Shown here in pieces: positions 23,592 to 31,443 of a stretch of 64,000 nucleotides of DNA. The position numbers were made by a program, and so were the translations under genes. The stretch covers positions 1-64,000 of the forward strand of contig NZ_RZJR01000009.1 in the NCBI RefSeq assembly GCF_003990975.1, read 5' to 3'. The stretch's first letter is position 1. Every line of letters begins with the position of its first letter. The DNA is from Cohnella sp. AR92 (GTDB taxonomy: Bacteria; Bacillota; Bacilli; Paenibacillales; Paenibacillaceae). Below the pieces are notes generated by a model, which worked only from the letters and a program-made list of their open reading frames with translations, was not told the DNA's origin and ran no database searches.

Positions 23592-24221
23592 TTATCCGTA
23601 CAGCCGCGGAATCTTGATGACCGAGCCGGGTTCCAGCTTCTTGGGATTGACGATCCCGTTGGCGCGCGCGATCTCTCGCCATAGTCCCGGATCCTCGTAT
23701 TCCTCCGCCGCGATCTGCCACAGCTGGTCGCCTTGCTTGATCGTCCTCTGCTTCGTGCGGTCCGCGGATTGGCGGGGGATATGCTTGTATTGCTCCTTCA
23801 CGCTCTGAACCTCGCGGAAGGTGACGGTCAGCGTAGCCCGAACCGGCAGGCCCGAATCGAGAAACATCGTGTATTTCTGAGCGACTTTCTCGACGACGCC
23901 CTTAAATTGGAGGGAGCCCCACACGAACTTGCATAACGGCGGAGCGTGCAGGTCCTTGTCCACGTCGAGCAGGCCGACGATCTTCATCGTGTGCTTGCGC
24001 ACGTCGGTCTTCGCTTCGTAGGAATCGAAGAACAGATCCATCGTCAGCGTCGTCGCCTCTCCGCTGACAAAGTGCGGAATCGGCTGGGACAAGCCGGGAA
24101 TCGTCTTCCACGAGTACTGATTCGAGGAATCCAGCGAATATTCGCTGGGGTTAAACAAGACGTCCACGCGGTCGGTTACCGGACCGCGGTGAACGAGGAT
24201 CATGGCTTTCTTGAGTGCCAA
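23592..24221 (-). CDS. LysM-domain baseplate hub protein (Afp7/gp53-like)
   Basis: A 209-residue protein with a TTG start placed nine bases after a perfect GGAGGTGA. Residues 1-145 are the injection-system hub-extension domain (VDVLFNPSEYSLDSSNQYSW, FFDSYEAKTDVRKHTMKIVG). Residues about 160-207 are a LysM domain (IKQGDQLWQIAAEEYEDPGL, ANGIVNPKKLEPGSVIKIP). In this setting LysM is structural and bridges tube and hub, as in Afp7 and phage gpX-like proteins, rather than binding peptidoglycan. It lies 17 bp upstream of the gpD gene and 17 bp downstream of the 1056-residue gene. Confidence 0.9.
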   Translation of the reverse strand: MALKKAMILVHRGPVTDRVDVLFNPSEYSLDSSNQYSWKTIPGLSQPIPHFVSGEATTLTMDLFFDSYEAKTDVRKHTMKIVGLLDVDKDLHAPPLCKFVWGSLQFKGVVEKVAQKYTMFLDSGLPVRATLTVTFREVQSVKEQYKHIPRQSADRTKQRTIKQGDQLWQIAAEEYEDPGLWREIARANGIVNPKKLEPGSVIKIPRLYG

Positions 24222-24238
24222 CCCGCATCACCTCCGAG

Positions 24239-27200
24239 TTAAATGCCGCGTCGCTGCCGCTCCTGCCGCATTCGCTTGCTAATCTCTTTATACATCTGGT
24301 CGGCGAGCCGGTTCGCGTCGATCTTCGGCTTCGCCCACTCTTCTTTGACTTGATTCAGGTCTTGCTCGATCGTCTTGACGGCGACCTCCAGGGAACGGAG
24401 TACCGGCTCATGGTCGGTCTGCTGGACCGACTCCCGAACCGGCACGTCCAATCGAACGAGCGGTTGATTGCCCGCCGTGCGGGTTGCCGCGGCGGGTACT
24501 CCGGAAGTTGGCCGAGCCGCCGGTGCAGACGGCACGATCAACGCCGGATTGCCGGTTTGCCCCCGGTTGGCAGCACCCGGAACGAGCTCCTCGCTCGTTC
24601 GTTCCGCAAGCGGCCTGCTCGCATGCTCGATAGCCGGCGCGAGGAGACTCGTTTGAAGCCTCGCGGGAAGATTCGTCATCGCGGCGCCGCTTCGAGCAAC
24701 GTTAGGGAGCCGAGGCGTCACGACCCGGTTCTGGGTCATCCGATTTTGCGCCATCCGATTCGTGCCGGTTCTCGTCTCCAGCCTCGCCATTCTCGAGACG
24801 GCTTGTGCTCCGAGCTCAGGCGTTATCGGGTTAGGGTTCGCAGTTTGGCTCTCTGCCTCGATGCGCGGCGTTAGATGCTGTTGCTGGGCAACGCGGGTCT
24901 TGGCCAGACTGCTCTTCCGGCTCGCGATCGTCTGTTGATTGGTCTGGTTCCGCATCGTTTGATTGTTGATCGTTTGGCGCCTCGCGAATCGAGGCAACGC
25001 GTTTCCGCCTCCCGTCGGATGGTCCTGAGCCGCGGGAGCAAGAACGACCCTACGAGTCCTGGAACCCCCCGACGGTACCGCCGGATTAGCCAGAGCCGGA
25101 GCGATCGACGCTTCCCGCTCTTCCGCCCGCTCGGACACCCTTGCCCTCTGAACTTGCCGTTGCTCCCTTGCCGTAGCCGGGGAAGGCTGGTTGGCGATGG
25201 AAGTCAGGCTGGCTGCAGATGGGCTCGGAACCGCAGTCTGAGGCGTGAGCATAGGCGCAACAAGGCCAGTTCTTGCGACCGGCACCTGGCTCCGAGCTTC
25301 CGTCTGGCTTGGCTGCGCCATAGGCCGAATAGACGATAGGATAGCAGCTGTCGCCAATGGATTCGGCGTATCGGCGTTCTCTCGGGTTCGGTCTATCCTA
25401 TCCGTTCGGGCAGCGGCGCTGCTTCCCTCCGCGGTCGACCGTTTGGCGCGAAGCAAGGGAAATTGCCGTATCGCCGACTGCCTCTGAATCGGAAGGCTTT
25501 GCGTCGGATGCGGATTACGTTCAAGTCTCTGTCGAACCTCCAGATGCTTCAGCAAACGATCGGTCAAATGGACATCCTTGCGAATTAGAATCCGAACGGC
25601 AATCTGTGCTTGTGCCGCTTCCGCCTCTTGCAAGTCCGCTTGACGGGCAAACCCGTCCGGGCTTCGCATTCCTGCGGAATTTCTGATGTCGGCGGTTCTT
25701 GCAGGTTCGGAGATTCCAGCAACGTCGTTTGTTCTTGCCGAATCATTGACCCTTGCACGGTCAGGGATTCTTGCAGGATCAGAGTCTCTTGCTGCGACGG
25801 AAGACGATTCGCGCCTTACGGTCGCTTCTGCCGAGGTGCTCTCCCTTGCGACAGCCTGACTCGGAAGACTCGGAATGGAGATCGCCGGGTTCTCCCGATG
25901 GATCTGACCCGGAGCGGGTAACGTCTCTCTTCTTCCTCTTACGAGGATCGGATTGCCGAGCGGATCGCGAAGAGTCGTCTCCGTCGCCTGTTGGTTACCG
26001 GAACGGCTCAAGTGCTGTACTAACCTGTTGCTCCGTTGGATAGCGCGTTCGAACGATTCGTGGATCCACAGGCTCGGACTCGTCAAGATCGCGGATTGCG
26101 CCGTCGCGGGCAGCAACTGTTGGATCATGGCATGAACCGGGTGCCTTGGGATCTGGCTGGCCCTGCTGCCGGATTGATGGGAAGGCATCGCTTCCATGGC
26201 AATCTTCTGAGGGTTTCTCTCCGGCTGGCGCCGCGCGGACGAAGCGGATACGACGGGAGGATGATCGCCGCGGCGCTTCTCCGGTTCCGTAATGGCGGCA
26301 AGCCGCTGCCGAACCTGTTCGACTGCCGTCCCTCTGCGAACCAAAGTCTCCTGCAGGTATGGCAGCTTGCGATGGGAGAAAAGGAGTGCTGGCAAAGCTT
26401 TATATTCAGGGGGACCCAGCCGCGGTGTCGCGGGCCGGCTCCGCCATGCTTGATTTCGAATCCAGTGGTTGACCTCTTGAAGCGTAATCGCCAGCTCGCG
26501 GTGAACGACGAACGACCTCGTCAACGAGGATGGGGCGAAAGCTTCGATGTAATCGGAATGCAGGTTGCGATCGCGAACGGCCGGAAGCCAATGCCCGACA
26601 GCTCTTCCGCGAATTTGCGCGGGGAGAAGCGAAGGGGCCGCTTCTGGGCGGCTAACCTCTTGCACGGTCGGCCGTGCCTCTGGTCGTTGTCCCGAAGGCT
26701 GCGCTGCCTGCTGTTCCAGCAGTTGTTCGATTCTTTGCTCGACTTGCCGTTCAACTATCTTCTGTACTTGTTTTTCCGTATGCTGTTCCTGATGCTCCAC
26801 TTGCTTCTGCACGTACTTTTCCGTATGCCGTTCTATCCGTCGTTCGACTTGCTTCTGCGTTTGTTTCTCTGTATGCCTTTCAACCTGATGCTCGACCTGT
26901 TGCTCCACGCTCCGCTCAACTTGCCGCTGAATGTGCCGTTCCATGTGAAGCTGCTCAACATGCCGCTCAACTTGCCGTTCGACTCGTTGCTCAATCTCGC
27001 TTTGGACTTGCTCCGCTTGCTTGTCGATCAGCCGTTCCGCCAGCCGATCCGCCAGTTGTTCCGCATGCCGATCGGTTGTCCGGTCCGTTCCTCGCTGAAC
27101 GAGAAACTCTTTGCTTGCCGAAGCGATCTCCCTGATCTCCCGTACAAGTTGGCGCTCCGCGATGCGGCTCTCCGCATGCACGTGCTTCTCGATCGTATGC

Positions 27201-27409
27201 TGAACGTTCAAGTTGACCATCTGCAGCATGGAGCGAATCTGACGAATATGAACGTCCAGATGAAGGGGAGCGGAAGCGGAGGCCCGAAGCTTAGGCTCCG
27301 TTCGATACACCATTAAGCCGCGCCGATTAGAGGATTGGCCGACGGACCATCCGTACTTCCCTATTAAGTTGTTCGCGAACTGCGCATCGGTCAGCCGAAT
27401 GGATCGCAC
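24239..27409 (-). CDS. 1056-residue low-complexity protein with a four-residue helical repeat
   Basis: I do not recognise the whole protein. Residues 1-65 look globular. Residues about 133-235 are a run of four-residue units of the kind VERQ/VERH/TEKQ with a branched hydrophobic residue at every fourth position, encoded by a 12-base period. Residues about 240-970 are rich in Ala, Arg, Pro, Gln and Ser and probably disordered. The last 80 residues are helical and end LADQMYKEISKRMRQERQRR, a tail resembling shorter proteins at this place in other injection clusters. No signal peptide, span or enzyme motif. It lies between tube protein 2 and the LysM hub gene. Tape measure or outward-facing scaffold are possibilities. 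Confidence 0.7.
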   Translation of the reverse strand: MRSIRLTDAQFANNLIGKYGWSVGQSSNRRGLMVYRTEPKLRASASAPLHLDVHIRQIRSMLQMVNLNVQHTIEKHVHAESRIAERQLVREIREIASASKEFLVQRGTDRTTDRHAEQLADRLAERLIDKQAEQVQSEIEQRVERQVERHVEQLHMERHIQRQVERSVEQQVEHQVERHTEKQTQKQVERRIERHTEKYVQKQVEHQEQHTEKQVQKIVERQVEQRIEQLLEQQAAQPSGQRPEARPTVQEVSRPEAAPSLLPAQIRGRAVGHWLPAVRDRNLHSDYIEAFAPSSLTRSFVVHRELAITLQEVNHWIRNQAWRSRPATPRLGPPEYKALPALLFSHRKLPYLQETLVRRGTAVEQVRQRLAAITEPEKRRGDHPPVVSASSARRQPERNPQKIAMEAMPSHQSGSRASQIPRHPVHAMIQQLLPATAQSAILTSPSLWIHESFERAIQRSNRLVQHLSRSGNQQATETTLRDPLGNPILVRGRRETLPAPGQIHRENPAISIPSLPSQAVARESTSAEATVRRESSSVAARDSDPARIPDRARVNDSARTNDVAGISEPARTADIRNSAGMRSPDGFARQADLQEAEAAQAQIAVRILIRKDVHLTDRLLKHLEVRQRLERNPHPTQSLPIQRQSAIRQFPLLRAKRSTAEGSSAAARTDRIDRTRENADTPNPLATAAILSSIRPMAQPSQTEARSQVPVARTGLVAPMLTPQTAVPSPSAASLTSIANQPSPATAREQRQVQRARVSERAEEREASIAPALANPAVPSGGSRTRRVVLAPAAQDHPTGGGNALPRFARRQTINNQTMRNQTNQQTIASRKSSLAKTRVAQQQHLTPRIEAESQTANPNPITPELGAQAVSRMARLETRTGTNRMAQNRMTQNRVVTPRLPNVARSGAAMTNLPARLQTSLLAPAIEHASRPLAERTSEELVPGAANRGQTGNPALIVPSAPAARPTSGVPAAATRTAGNQPLVRLDVPVRESVQQTDHEPVLRSLEVAVKTIEQDLNQVKEEWAKPKIDANRLADQMYKEISKRMRQERQRRGI

Positions 27410-27437
27410 AAGCTATCCCTCCTTTCCAAGCTGCAAG

Positions 27438-27881
27438 CTATCTGGCTTTGAATCCGTTATGGACGAGCTCGATCGATTCGAACGCCACTTCGCTGCTCGC
27501 CGCATTCAGCGTCGGACCGATCCACTTCGTCGGGTAGGCGTCGTAGAAATTCCAGCGGCGAAACTCTTCATCGTACTCGTCGTAGAGGATAATCGACCCG
27601 CTCTTGCGTTCGATCGAGCCTCTCATGACGTTGGCGTACCAATACCACAGCTCGTTCGTCAGCGTCATGCCTCGTTTGAGCACCAGCGGCTGGAACCTCA
27701 CCCGCCCGGGCAGCCGGTGCACGAATTGGTTCTGTCCGCCCTCCGCGAATTCCTCCAGCACGATCTCCGACTCCAGTCCCGTGACCTCCGAGAAGCCGGC
27801 GACATGCATCCCTTGCAGTTCTACCATAAAGCGATAGCCGCCAACGACGTAGGCTCTTGAGGATTCCTGTTTCTGAGCCAA
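27438..27881 (-). CDS. Second tail tube protein, gp19-like (Afp5-like)
   Basis: A 147-residue T4 gp19-type tube protein. The TTG at 27879-27881 is favoured because AGGTGA, which overlaps the stop codon of the DUF6760 gene, sits six bases upstream; a TTG at 27887 directly abuts that site. Family features are YRFMVELQGMHVAGFSEVTG, VLKRGMTLTNELWYWY and SSEVAFESIELVHNGF. Such second tube proteins (Afp5/Pvc5) form the first tube ring on the baseplate, and its position beside LysM and hub genes agrees. Confidence 0.88.
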   Translation of the reverse strand: MAQKQESSRAYVVGGYRFMVELQGMHVAGFSEVTGLESEIVLEEFAEGGQNQFVHRLPGRVRFQPLVLKRGMTLTNELWYWYANVMRGSIERKSGSIILYDEYDEEFRRWNFYDAYPTKWIGPTLNAASSEVAFESIELVHNGFKAR

Positions 27882-27887
27882 GGCCAA

Positions 27888-28082
27888 TCACCTCTTCTTA
27901 AACACATCGAAAGGATTGTTTTTCTTATCCGGGTCGTCGTTCATCTTGCGGTTGATCCTCGAGATCTCCTCGCACCACTTGCGCCGTTCCTTATGCTCCA
28001 TGTTCATGATCTCGTCGTGCGTCCAATGGAAGTAGTAAGCGATGAATCCCGCCTCCTCATAGAGCCGTTCCTCAGGATACAC
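27888..28082 (-). CDS. DUF6760-type small injection-system protein
   Basis: A 64-residue protein that starts at a GTG (28080-28082), with AAGGGG just upstream and only two bases after the stop of the preceding gene. The sequence VYPEERLYEEAGFIAYYFHW, then HDEIMNMEHKERRKWCEEIS, is the pattern of the small protein that sits between tube genes in eCIS clusters (DUF6760; Afp6 region). It resembles the small downstream member of a tail-assembly chaperone pair. Its stop codon overlaps the ribosome site of the second tube gene. The reading frame continues upstream as an antisense-free overlap of the previous gene, but nothing supports a longer form. Confidence 0.8.
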   Translation of the reverse strand: MYPEERLYEEAGFIAYYFHWTHDEIMNMEHKERRKWCEEISRINRKMNDDPDKKNNPFDVFKKR

Positions 28083-28084
28083 GC

Positions 28085-28462
28085 TTAAGCCCCTTCCACC
28101 TCGGACAAAAAAGAAATATCCACCTCGTGCTCGTGTTCGCACTTCGGGCAGATCGCCTTCACGCTGAGCTTCTCGGTCTCGTTGATCTCGCGGTACAGGT
28201 TCTGAAGATACGCCAGATCCGCCGTGAACAGCCTCTCGATCGTCTTCGTGTCGACCGCGCGAAGATCGCCAAGCTTCGTAACGACCCGGGCAAGCAGAAT
28301 AATCGTCAGGTATCCCGGATTCTGCTGAACCCTCTGGTCCCTCATCGGCAGAATCTCGTCGGCCGCCGTCGCTAGGCGCATCGTTCCCCTGCGGTGCAGA
28401 TTGCCGTTCTCGTCTACGTAACCTCTGGGCAGTTCGAACTCGTACTCCGTCTTGAAAGACAT
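28085..28462 (-). CDS. Small injection-system protein with CPxC zinc-type motif
   Basis: A 125-residue protein with GGAGGAGG before its ATG. It is a recognisable small component between tube genes in these clusters: MSFKTEYEFELPRGYVDENG, then MRLATAADEILPMRDQRVQQ, and a C-terminal AICPKCEHEHEVDISF, a possible one-knuckle zinc site. The N-terminal half resembles phage tail assembly chaperones that act on tube or tape-measure proteins. With the DUF6760 gene it could form the two-part chaperone typical of long-tailed phages (inference). The gene is separated from the main tube gene by 104 bp carrying a stem-loop. Confidence 0.75.
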   Translation of the reverse strand: MSFKTEYEFELPRGYVDENGNLHRRGTMRLATAADEILPMRDQRVQQNPGYLTIILLARVVTKLGDLRAVDTKTIERLFTADLAYLQNLYREINETEKLSVKAICPKCEHEHEVDISFLSEVEGA

Positions 28463-28523
28463 AATGCTCCTCCTCCATGGCTGTGCTAATCGTCTGTGCT
28501 ATTCCGATTAAGAAGAACGACTA

Positions 28524-28550
28524 AGGAACAACAAAAAAACTGTTGTTCCT
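28524..28550. promoter_or_regulatory. Intercistronic stem-loop after the major tube gene
   Basis: AGGAACAACA (28524-28533) and TGTTGTTCCT (28541-28550) pair perfectly around a seven-base A-rich loop. It lies between the major tube gene (stop at 28567) and the CPxC gene. On the minus strand the T-run falls in the loop rather than after the stem, so it looks more like an mRNA-stabilising or attenuating structure than a full terminator. Confidence 0.6.
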
Positions 28551-28566
28551 CAGCCCAAGGTTCCTA

Positions 28567-29004
28567 TTATTGTGTTCTCAGCATACCTTCGTGCGCCAGC
28601 TCAAGCAGCTCGATCGCCACTTCGGATGCCGTCGCGCTGAAGTCGGGCGCCGTGTATTTGGTCGGCCAAGCTTCGATGACCTGCCAGGTTGCCACGTCTT
28701 CGCCTTCTTCGTCAATGGCGATAATGGTAACCGTCTTGCGTTCCACCGTGCCTTCGACGATGCATTCCTGGATCCATTCGAACAGGTCCATGGATTCCGT
28801 CGCGCCCCACTTCAAGCTGATATTGCCGTACTTCGCGAGGCCGGGCAGCTTGCGCGGAGTAATGACGTCCGTTCCTTCCCGATACTCGATGACATCCAGG
28901 GATGCGTCGAAGCCGGACACTTCGCTGAAGCCGGCCTGCTCAATGCCTTCTACCTCTACACGAAATCGAAACTTGCGATAGGGATCGTTGCGTTCGCCTG
29001 CCAT
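28567..29004 (-). CDS. Major tail tube protein, gp19-like (Afp1-like)
   Basis: A 145-residue tube protein. The pattern YRKFRFRVEVEGIEQAGFSE, ISLKWGATESMDLFEWIQEC and SEVAIELLELAHEGMLRTQ is the standard gp19/Hcp-like tube subunit of contractile systems. Hexamers stack to form the inner tube pushed through the target envelope. It is placed directly after the sheath, which makes it the main tube subunit. The 104-bp downstream gap with a stem-loop suggests that sheath and tube are made in excess over downstream baseplate genes. Confidence 0.92.
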   Translation of the reverse strand: MAGERNDPYRKFRFRVEVEGIEQAGFSEVSGFDASLDVIEYREGTDVITPRKLPGLAKYGNISLKWGATESMDLFEWIQECIVEGTVERKTVTIIAIDEEGEDVATWQVIEAWPTKYTAPDFSATASEVAIELLELAHEGMLRTQ

Positions 29005-29058
29005 CTTTTATTCTTCCTTTCCGGTCTTTGATAGATTAAGAGAAATGCGGACAGTGCC

Positions 29059-30744
29059 TTATTGCTCGTTCGTCTTCTGGGTAATGCGGAAGATGACGAA
29101 TTCGGCAGGCTTGACCGGCGCAATGCCGATCACGCAGATCAGTCGGCCGTTATCGATATCGTCTTGCGTCATCGTGTTGGTGCTGATATCGATGAAGAAC
29201 GCCTCCGAAGGAGAAGAGCCCATCAGGGCGCCGCCCCGCCATACGCGAGTCAGGAAGGCGTCGATCGTGCGATGCACGCGGGCCCACAGGCGCTCGTCGT
29301 TCGGCTCGAAGACAACCCAGTTGGTTCCGGCCTTGATCGATTCTTCTACGAAAATAAACAAGCGGCGGATGTTGATGTACTTCCACAGCGTATTGGAAGA
29401 GGTCGTTCTTGCTCCCCAGATCCGGATGCCTTGGCCGGAGAAGCTGCGGATCAGGTTGACGCCCTTCGGGTTAAGGATGTCCTGTTCGCCCTTGTTGTAC
29501 TGAACGTCGAGTCCGGTTACCCCGCGCACCACTTCGTTCGCCGGAGCCTTCTCCACGCCGCGCGTGCTGTCGCTGCGAGCATAGACGCCCGCAACCGAGC
29601 CGGACGGAGGAACGAAAATATTGCGCTTCTCGAGCGGATCGAACACTTGCAGCCAAGGGTTGTACATCGCCGCGTAGCTGGAATCGAAGAAGTCGCGGTG
29701 CGCGAGCACGTCCTGCACCTTGGTCTTCTCTCTCGGGATGTCCAAGATGGCGAAGCGGCTGCCCAGGTTCTCGCAATGAGCGACCAGCGACAACTGAACG
29801 ACCGGATCGGTTACGCCCGGAACGGACATGATGCTCACTTGATCGTTATCGACGAAGGCTTGGATGCCCGTACGCTTGCCCGGTCCTTTGTCTTCCCCTA
29901 CATAATCGGACGCGCTGATTCCGCCTTGCGTGCCGTCGGAACCGCCGGAGAGCGAGATCGTATACTTGCCGCCTTCTCCGAACAGAGCGGCGACGGAGGC
30001 GTCCTTGCCGGCTTGAATCGTCACGAGCGAAGAACGGGAAGAAGCCTTGTCCACGTAATTGGCCGCATTGGCGTTGAACGAGCAGTTCTCGTAGGTCTCT
30101 GCTTCATCGCCGTACACGACGTGCACCGTGAACTCGGAAGTCGTCAGCACCTTGACGGGAAGCAGTCCGTTATCGACGACGTCTCCGCCAAGCGCTTCGG
30201 ACAGCTCGATCACGTTGTCCTTGATCTGAACGACGGTGCTGCCGATTCGGCTGTCCCCGTCGACGAAAGCAACGGTATCGCCTTCATGGAAGCCGGAAGC
30301 GTTCTTGACCCGGTACTTGGCGCCGCCGAGGTCCTCGTAGATTTGCGTCTTGGCCTTGCTCGAAGGCTCGATGTGGATCTCGACCGAGTTGCCCCATGCT
30401 CCAGGATTCTTCGCGTTTACCGAGAAGAGTGCGTCATTGCTTGCCGCTACGGCCGCATCGGAAGGCGCGACGCGCATGATGTAAGCGCGCGAGCCGCCGT
30501 TAACGAAGAATTGATCAACCGCGTAGGCCAAGTACCGATAGGAGCCGAATTGGTTATCCGAAAGGTACCCGCCGTAGTTTCTCTTGAAGTCGTTCGTGCT
30601 GGTAACCAGCACCGGCAAGCCTTCGATTGGACCGCGTTCCGCGAGTCCGATGAAGCCCGCCGTGCTCGTGCTTACGCCGGAGAGAGGCTGTCCCGCGCTG
30701 TCGAACTCCTCCACGTAAACACCTGGTGAGAGATATTCCGCCAT
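29059..30744 (-). CDS. Contractile tail sheath protein
   Basis: A 561-residue sheath protein from the ATG at 30744 (AEYLSPGVYVEEFDS), the universal sheath start. An in-frame ATG at 30774 adds ten residues without a ribosome site. The C-terminal sheath core is clear: NLIRSFSGQGIRIWGARTTS, WKYINIRRLFIFVEESIKAG and FVIFRITQKTNEQ. Only one sheath gene is present, where Afp and PVC have three. The middle part (about 130-330) is an inserted outer domain. A short leader reading frame with the only good ribosome site overlaps the start region. Sheath contraction drives the tube outward. Confidence 0.93.
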   Translation of the reverse strand: MAEYLSPGVYVEEFDSAGQPLSGVSTSTAGFIGLAERGPIEGLPVLVTSTNDFKRNYGGYLSDNQFGSYRYLAYAVDQFFVNGGSRAYIMRVAPSDAAVAASNDALFSVNAKNPGAWGNSVEIHIEPSSKAKTQIYEDLGGAKYRVKNASGFHEGDTVAFVDGDSRIGSTVVQIKDNVIELSEALGGDVVDNGLLPVKVLTTSEFTVHVVYGDEAETYENCSFNANAANYVDKASSRSSLVTIQAGKDASVAALFGEGGKYTISLSGGSDGTQGGISASDYVGEDKGPGKRTGIQAFVDNDQVSIMSVPGVTDPVVQLSLVAHCENLGSRFAILDIPREKTKVQDVLAHRDFFDSSYAAMYNPWLQVFDPLEKRNIFVPPSGSVAGVYARSDSTRGVEKAPANEVVRGVTGLDVQYNKGEQDILNPKGVNLIRSFSGQGIRIWGARTTSSNTLWKYINIRRLFIFVEESIKAGTNWVVFEPNDERLWARVHRTIDAFLTRVWRGGALMGSSPSEAFFIDISTNTMTQDDIDNGRLICVIGIAPVKPAEFVIFRITQKTNEQ

Positions 30745-30761
30745 TTTGATTGCCCGATGTC

Positions 30762-30797
30762 CTAGCAGCGGCATGCATCATGCCGATCTGCCGACAT
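30762..30797 (-). promoter_or_regulatory. Possible 11-codon leader ORF upstream of the sheath start
   Basis: AAAGGAGG (30803-30810 on the minus strand) is followed six bases later by ATG at 30797 and an 11-codon frame (MSADRHDACRC) ending in TAG at 30762. The sheath ATG at 30744 begins 17 bases after that stop and has no good site of its own. This suggests reinitiation or coupled translation. It could instead be a chance frame. Confidence 0.4.
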
Positions 30798-30867
30798 CGG
30801 ATCCTCCTTTCGGGTTTTGAAATATGCAAGACCGTCTCGCCTGTTGCGATCGATCGCTGCGACATTC

Positions 30868-31443
30868 TCATTGCTTCTGATTCAGTTTGACTTGGCGTTC
30901 GCGAACGCGAACGGCAGGCTTCAGGCGGTTTGAATCCACATAGATGGGCCCAACCCTATAATTCAGAGAGAGCTTGTACGGCACATCGGGAAAAAGGCTG
31001 ATCGCCGTATCCAGGGGAATCTCCTCCTTCACGATGCGAAAGGCCCCGTCCGTGCCTGCCAGGGATCCTACCAAATCCGTTCCTCTTAAGGTGTTGTGAT
31101 CATGAAGCGTCTGTAATGTCTTCCCGATAATCCGATGCTCGTCAATGGCTCGGGTCAGAACATCGGAAGCGGAGTGCGCGGTTATCAAATAGGACAAATC
31201 CAGCGCAATCGGCGGATATCGGAGCGCCCCTCCTTGATCGATGAGGTCGCTGCTGCGAAAATCAGGGTTTTCCATGATTTGATATAGATACAGACTTAGG
31301 TTCATATCGCCTTTGTCGTGCGGGTGGGCAAGTCCCACTCCGTCCGGGTGCGCGATAAGCTCTGGAACCAGAGCCTCTCGAAGCACCTTGACCAGGGATA
31401 GTCCTACGTCTGAGATCACCGTGTAATCAGCCGTCGTCTTCAC
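30868..31443 (-). CDS. DUF4255 tail terminator protein (Pvc16/Afp16 N-terminal family)
   Basis: A 191-residue DUF4255 (Pvc16_N) protein starting at a GTG that overlaps the AAA+ stop codon (GTGA, 31440-31443). It has the family pattern of short strands SLYLYQIMENPDFRSSDLID, then PPIALDLSYLITAHSASDVL and GKTLQTLHDHNTLRGTDLVG. In Afp and PVC this protein caps the tube and sheath at the far end and fixes the particle length. It is shorter than Afp16, as in many non-gamma-proteobacterial clusters. AAA+ and terminator genes are usually at the 3' end in Afp; here they lead the structural genes. Confidence 0.88.
   Translation of the reverse strand: MKTTADYTVISDVGLSLVKVLREALVPELIAHPDGVGLAHPHDKGDMNLSLYLYQIMENPDFRSSDLIDQGGALRYPPIALDLSYLITAHSASDVLTRAIDEHRIIGKTLQTLHDHNTLRGTDLVGSLAGTDGAFRIVKEEIPLDTAISLFPDVPYKLSLNYRVGPIYVDSNRLKPAVRVRERQVKLNQKQ

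Noticed and set aside
26036-27316. Plus-strand open frame of 426 codons opposite the repeat protein
   Set aside because: It mirrors the 12-base repeat of the minus-strand gene and yields Leu/Phe-rich low-complexity sequence; a shadow of the real frame.
29062-30729. Plus-strand open frame of 555 codons opposite the sheath gene
   Set aside because: It is antisense to a clear sheath gene, has no ribosome site and its product has no recognisable pattern; high GC opens many such frames.
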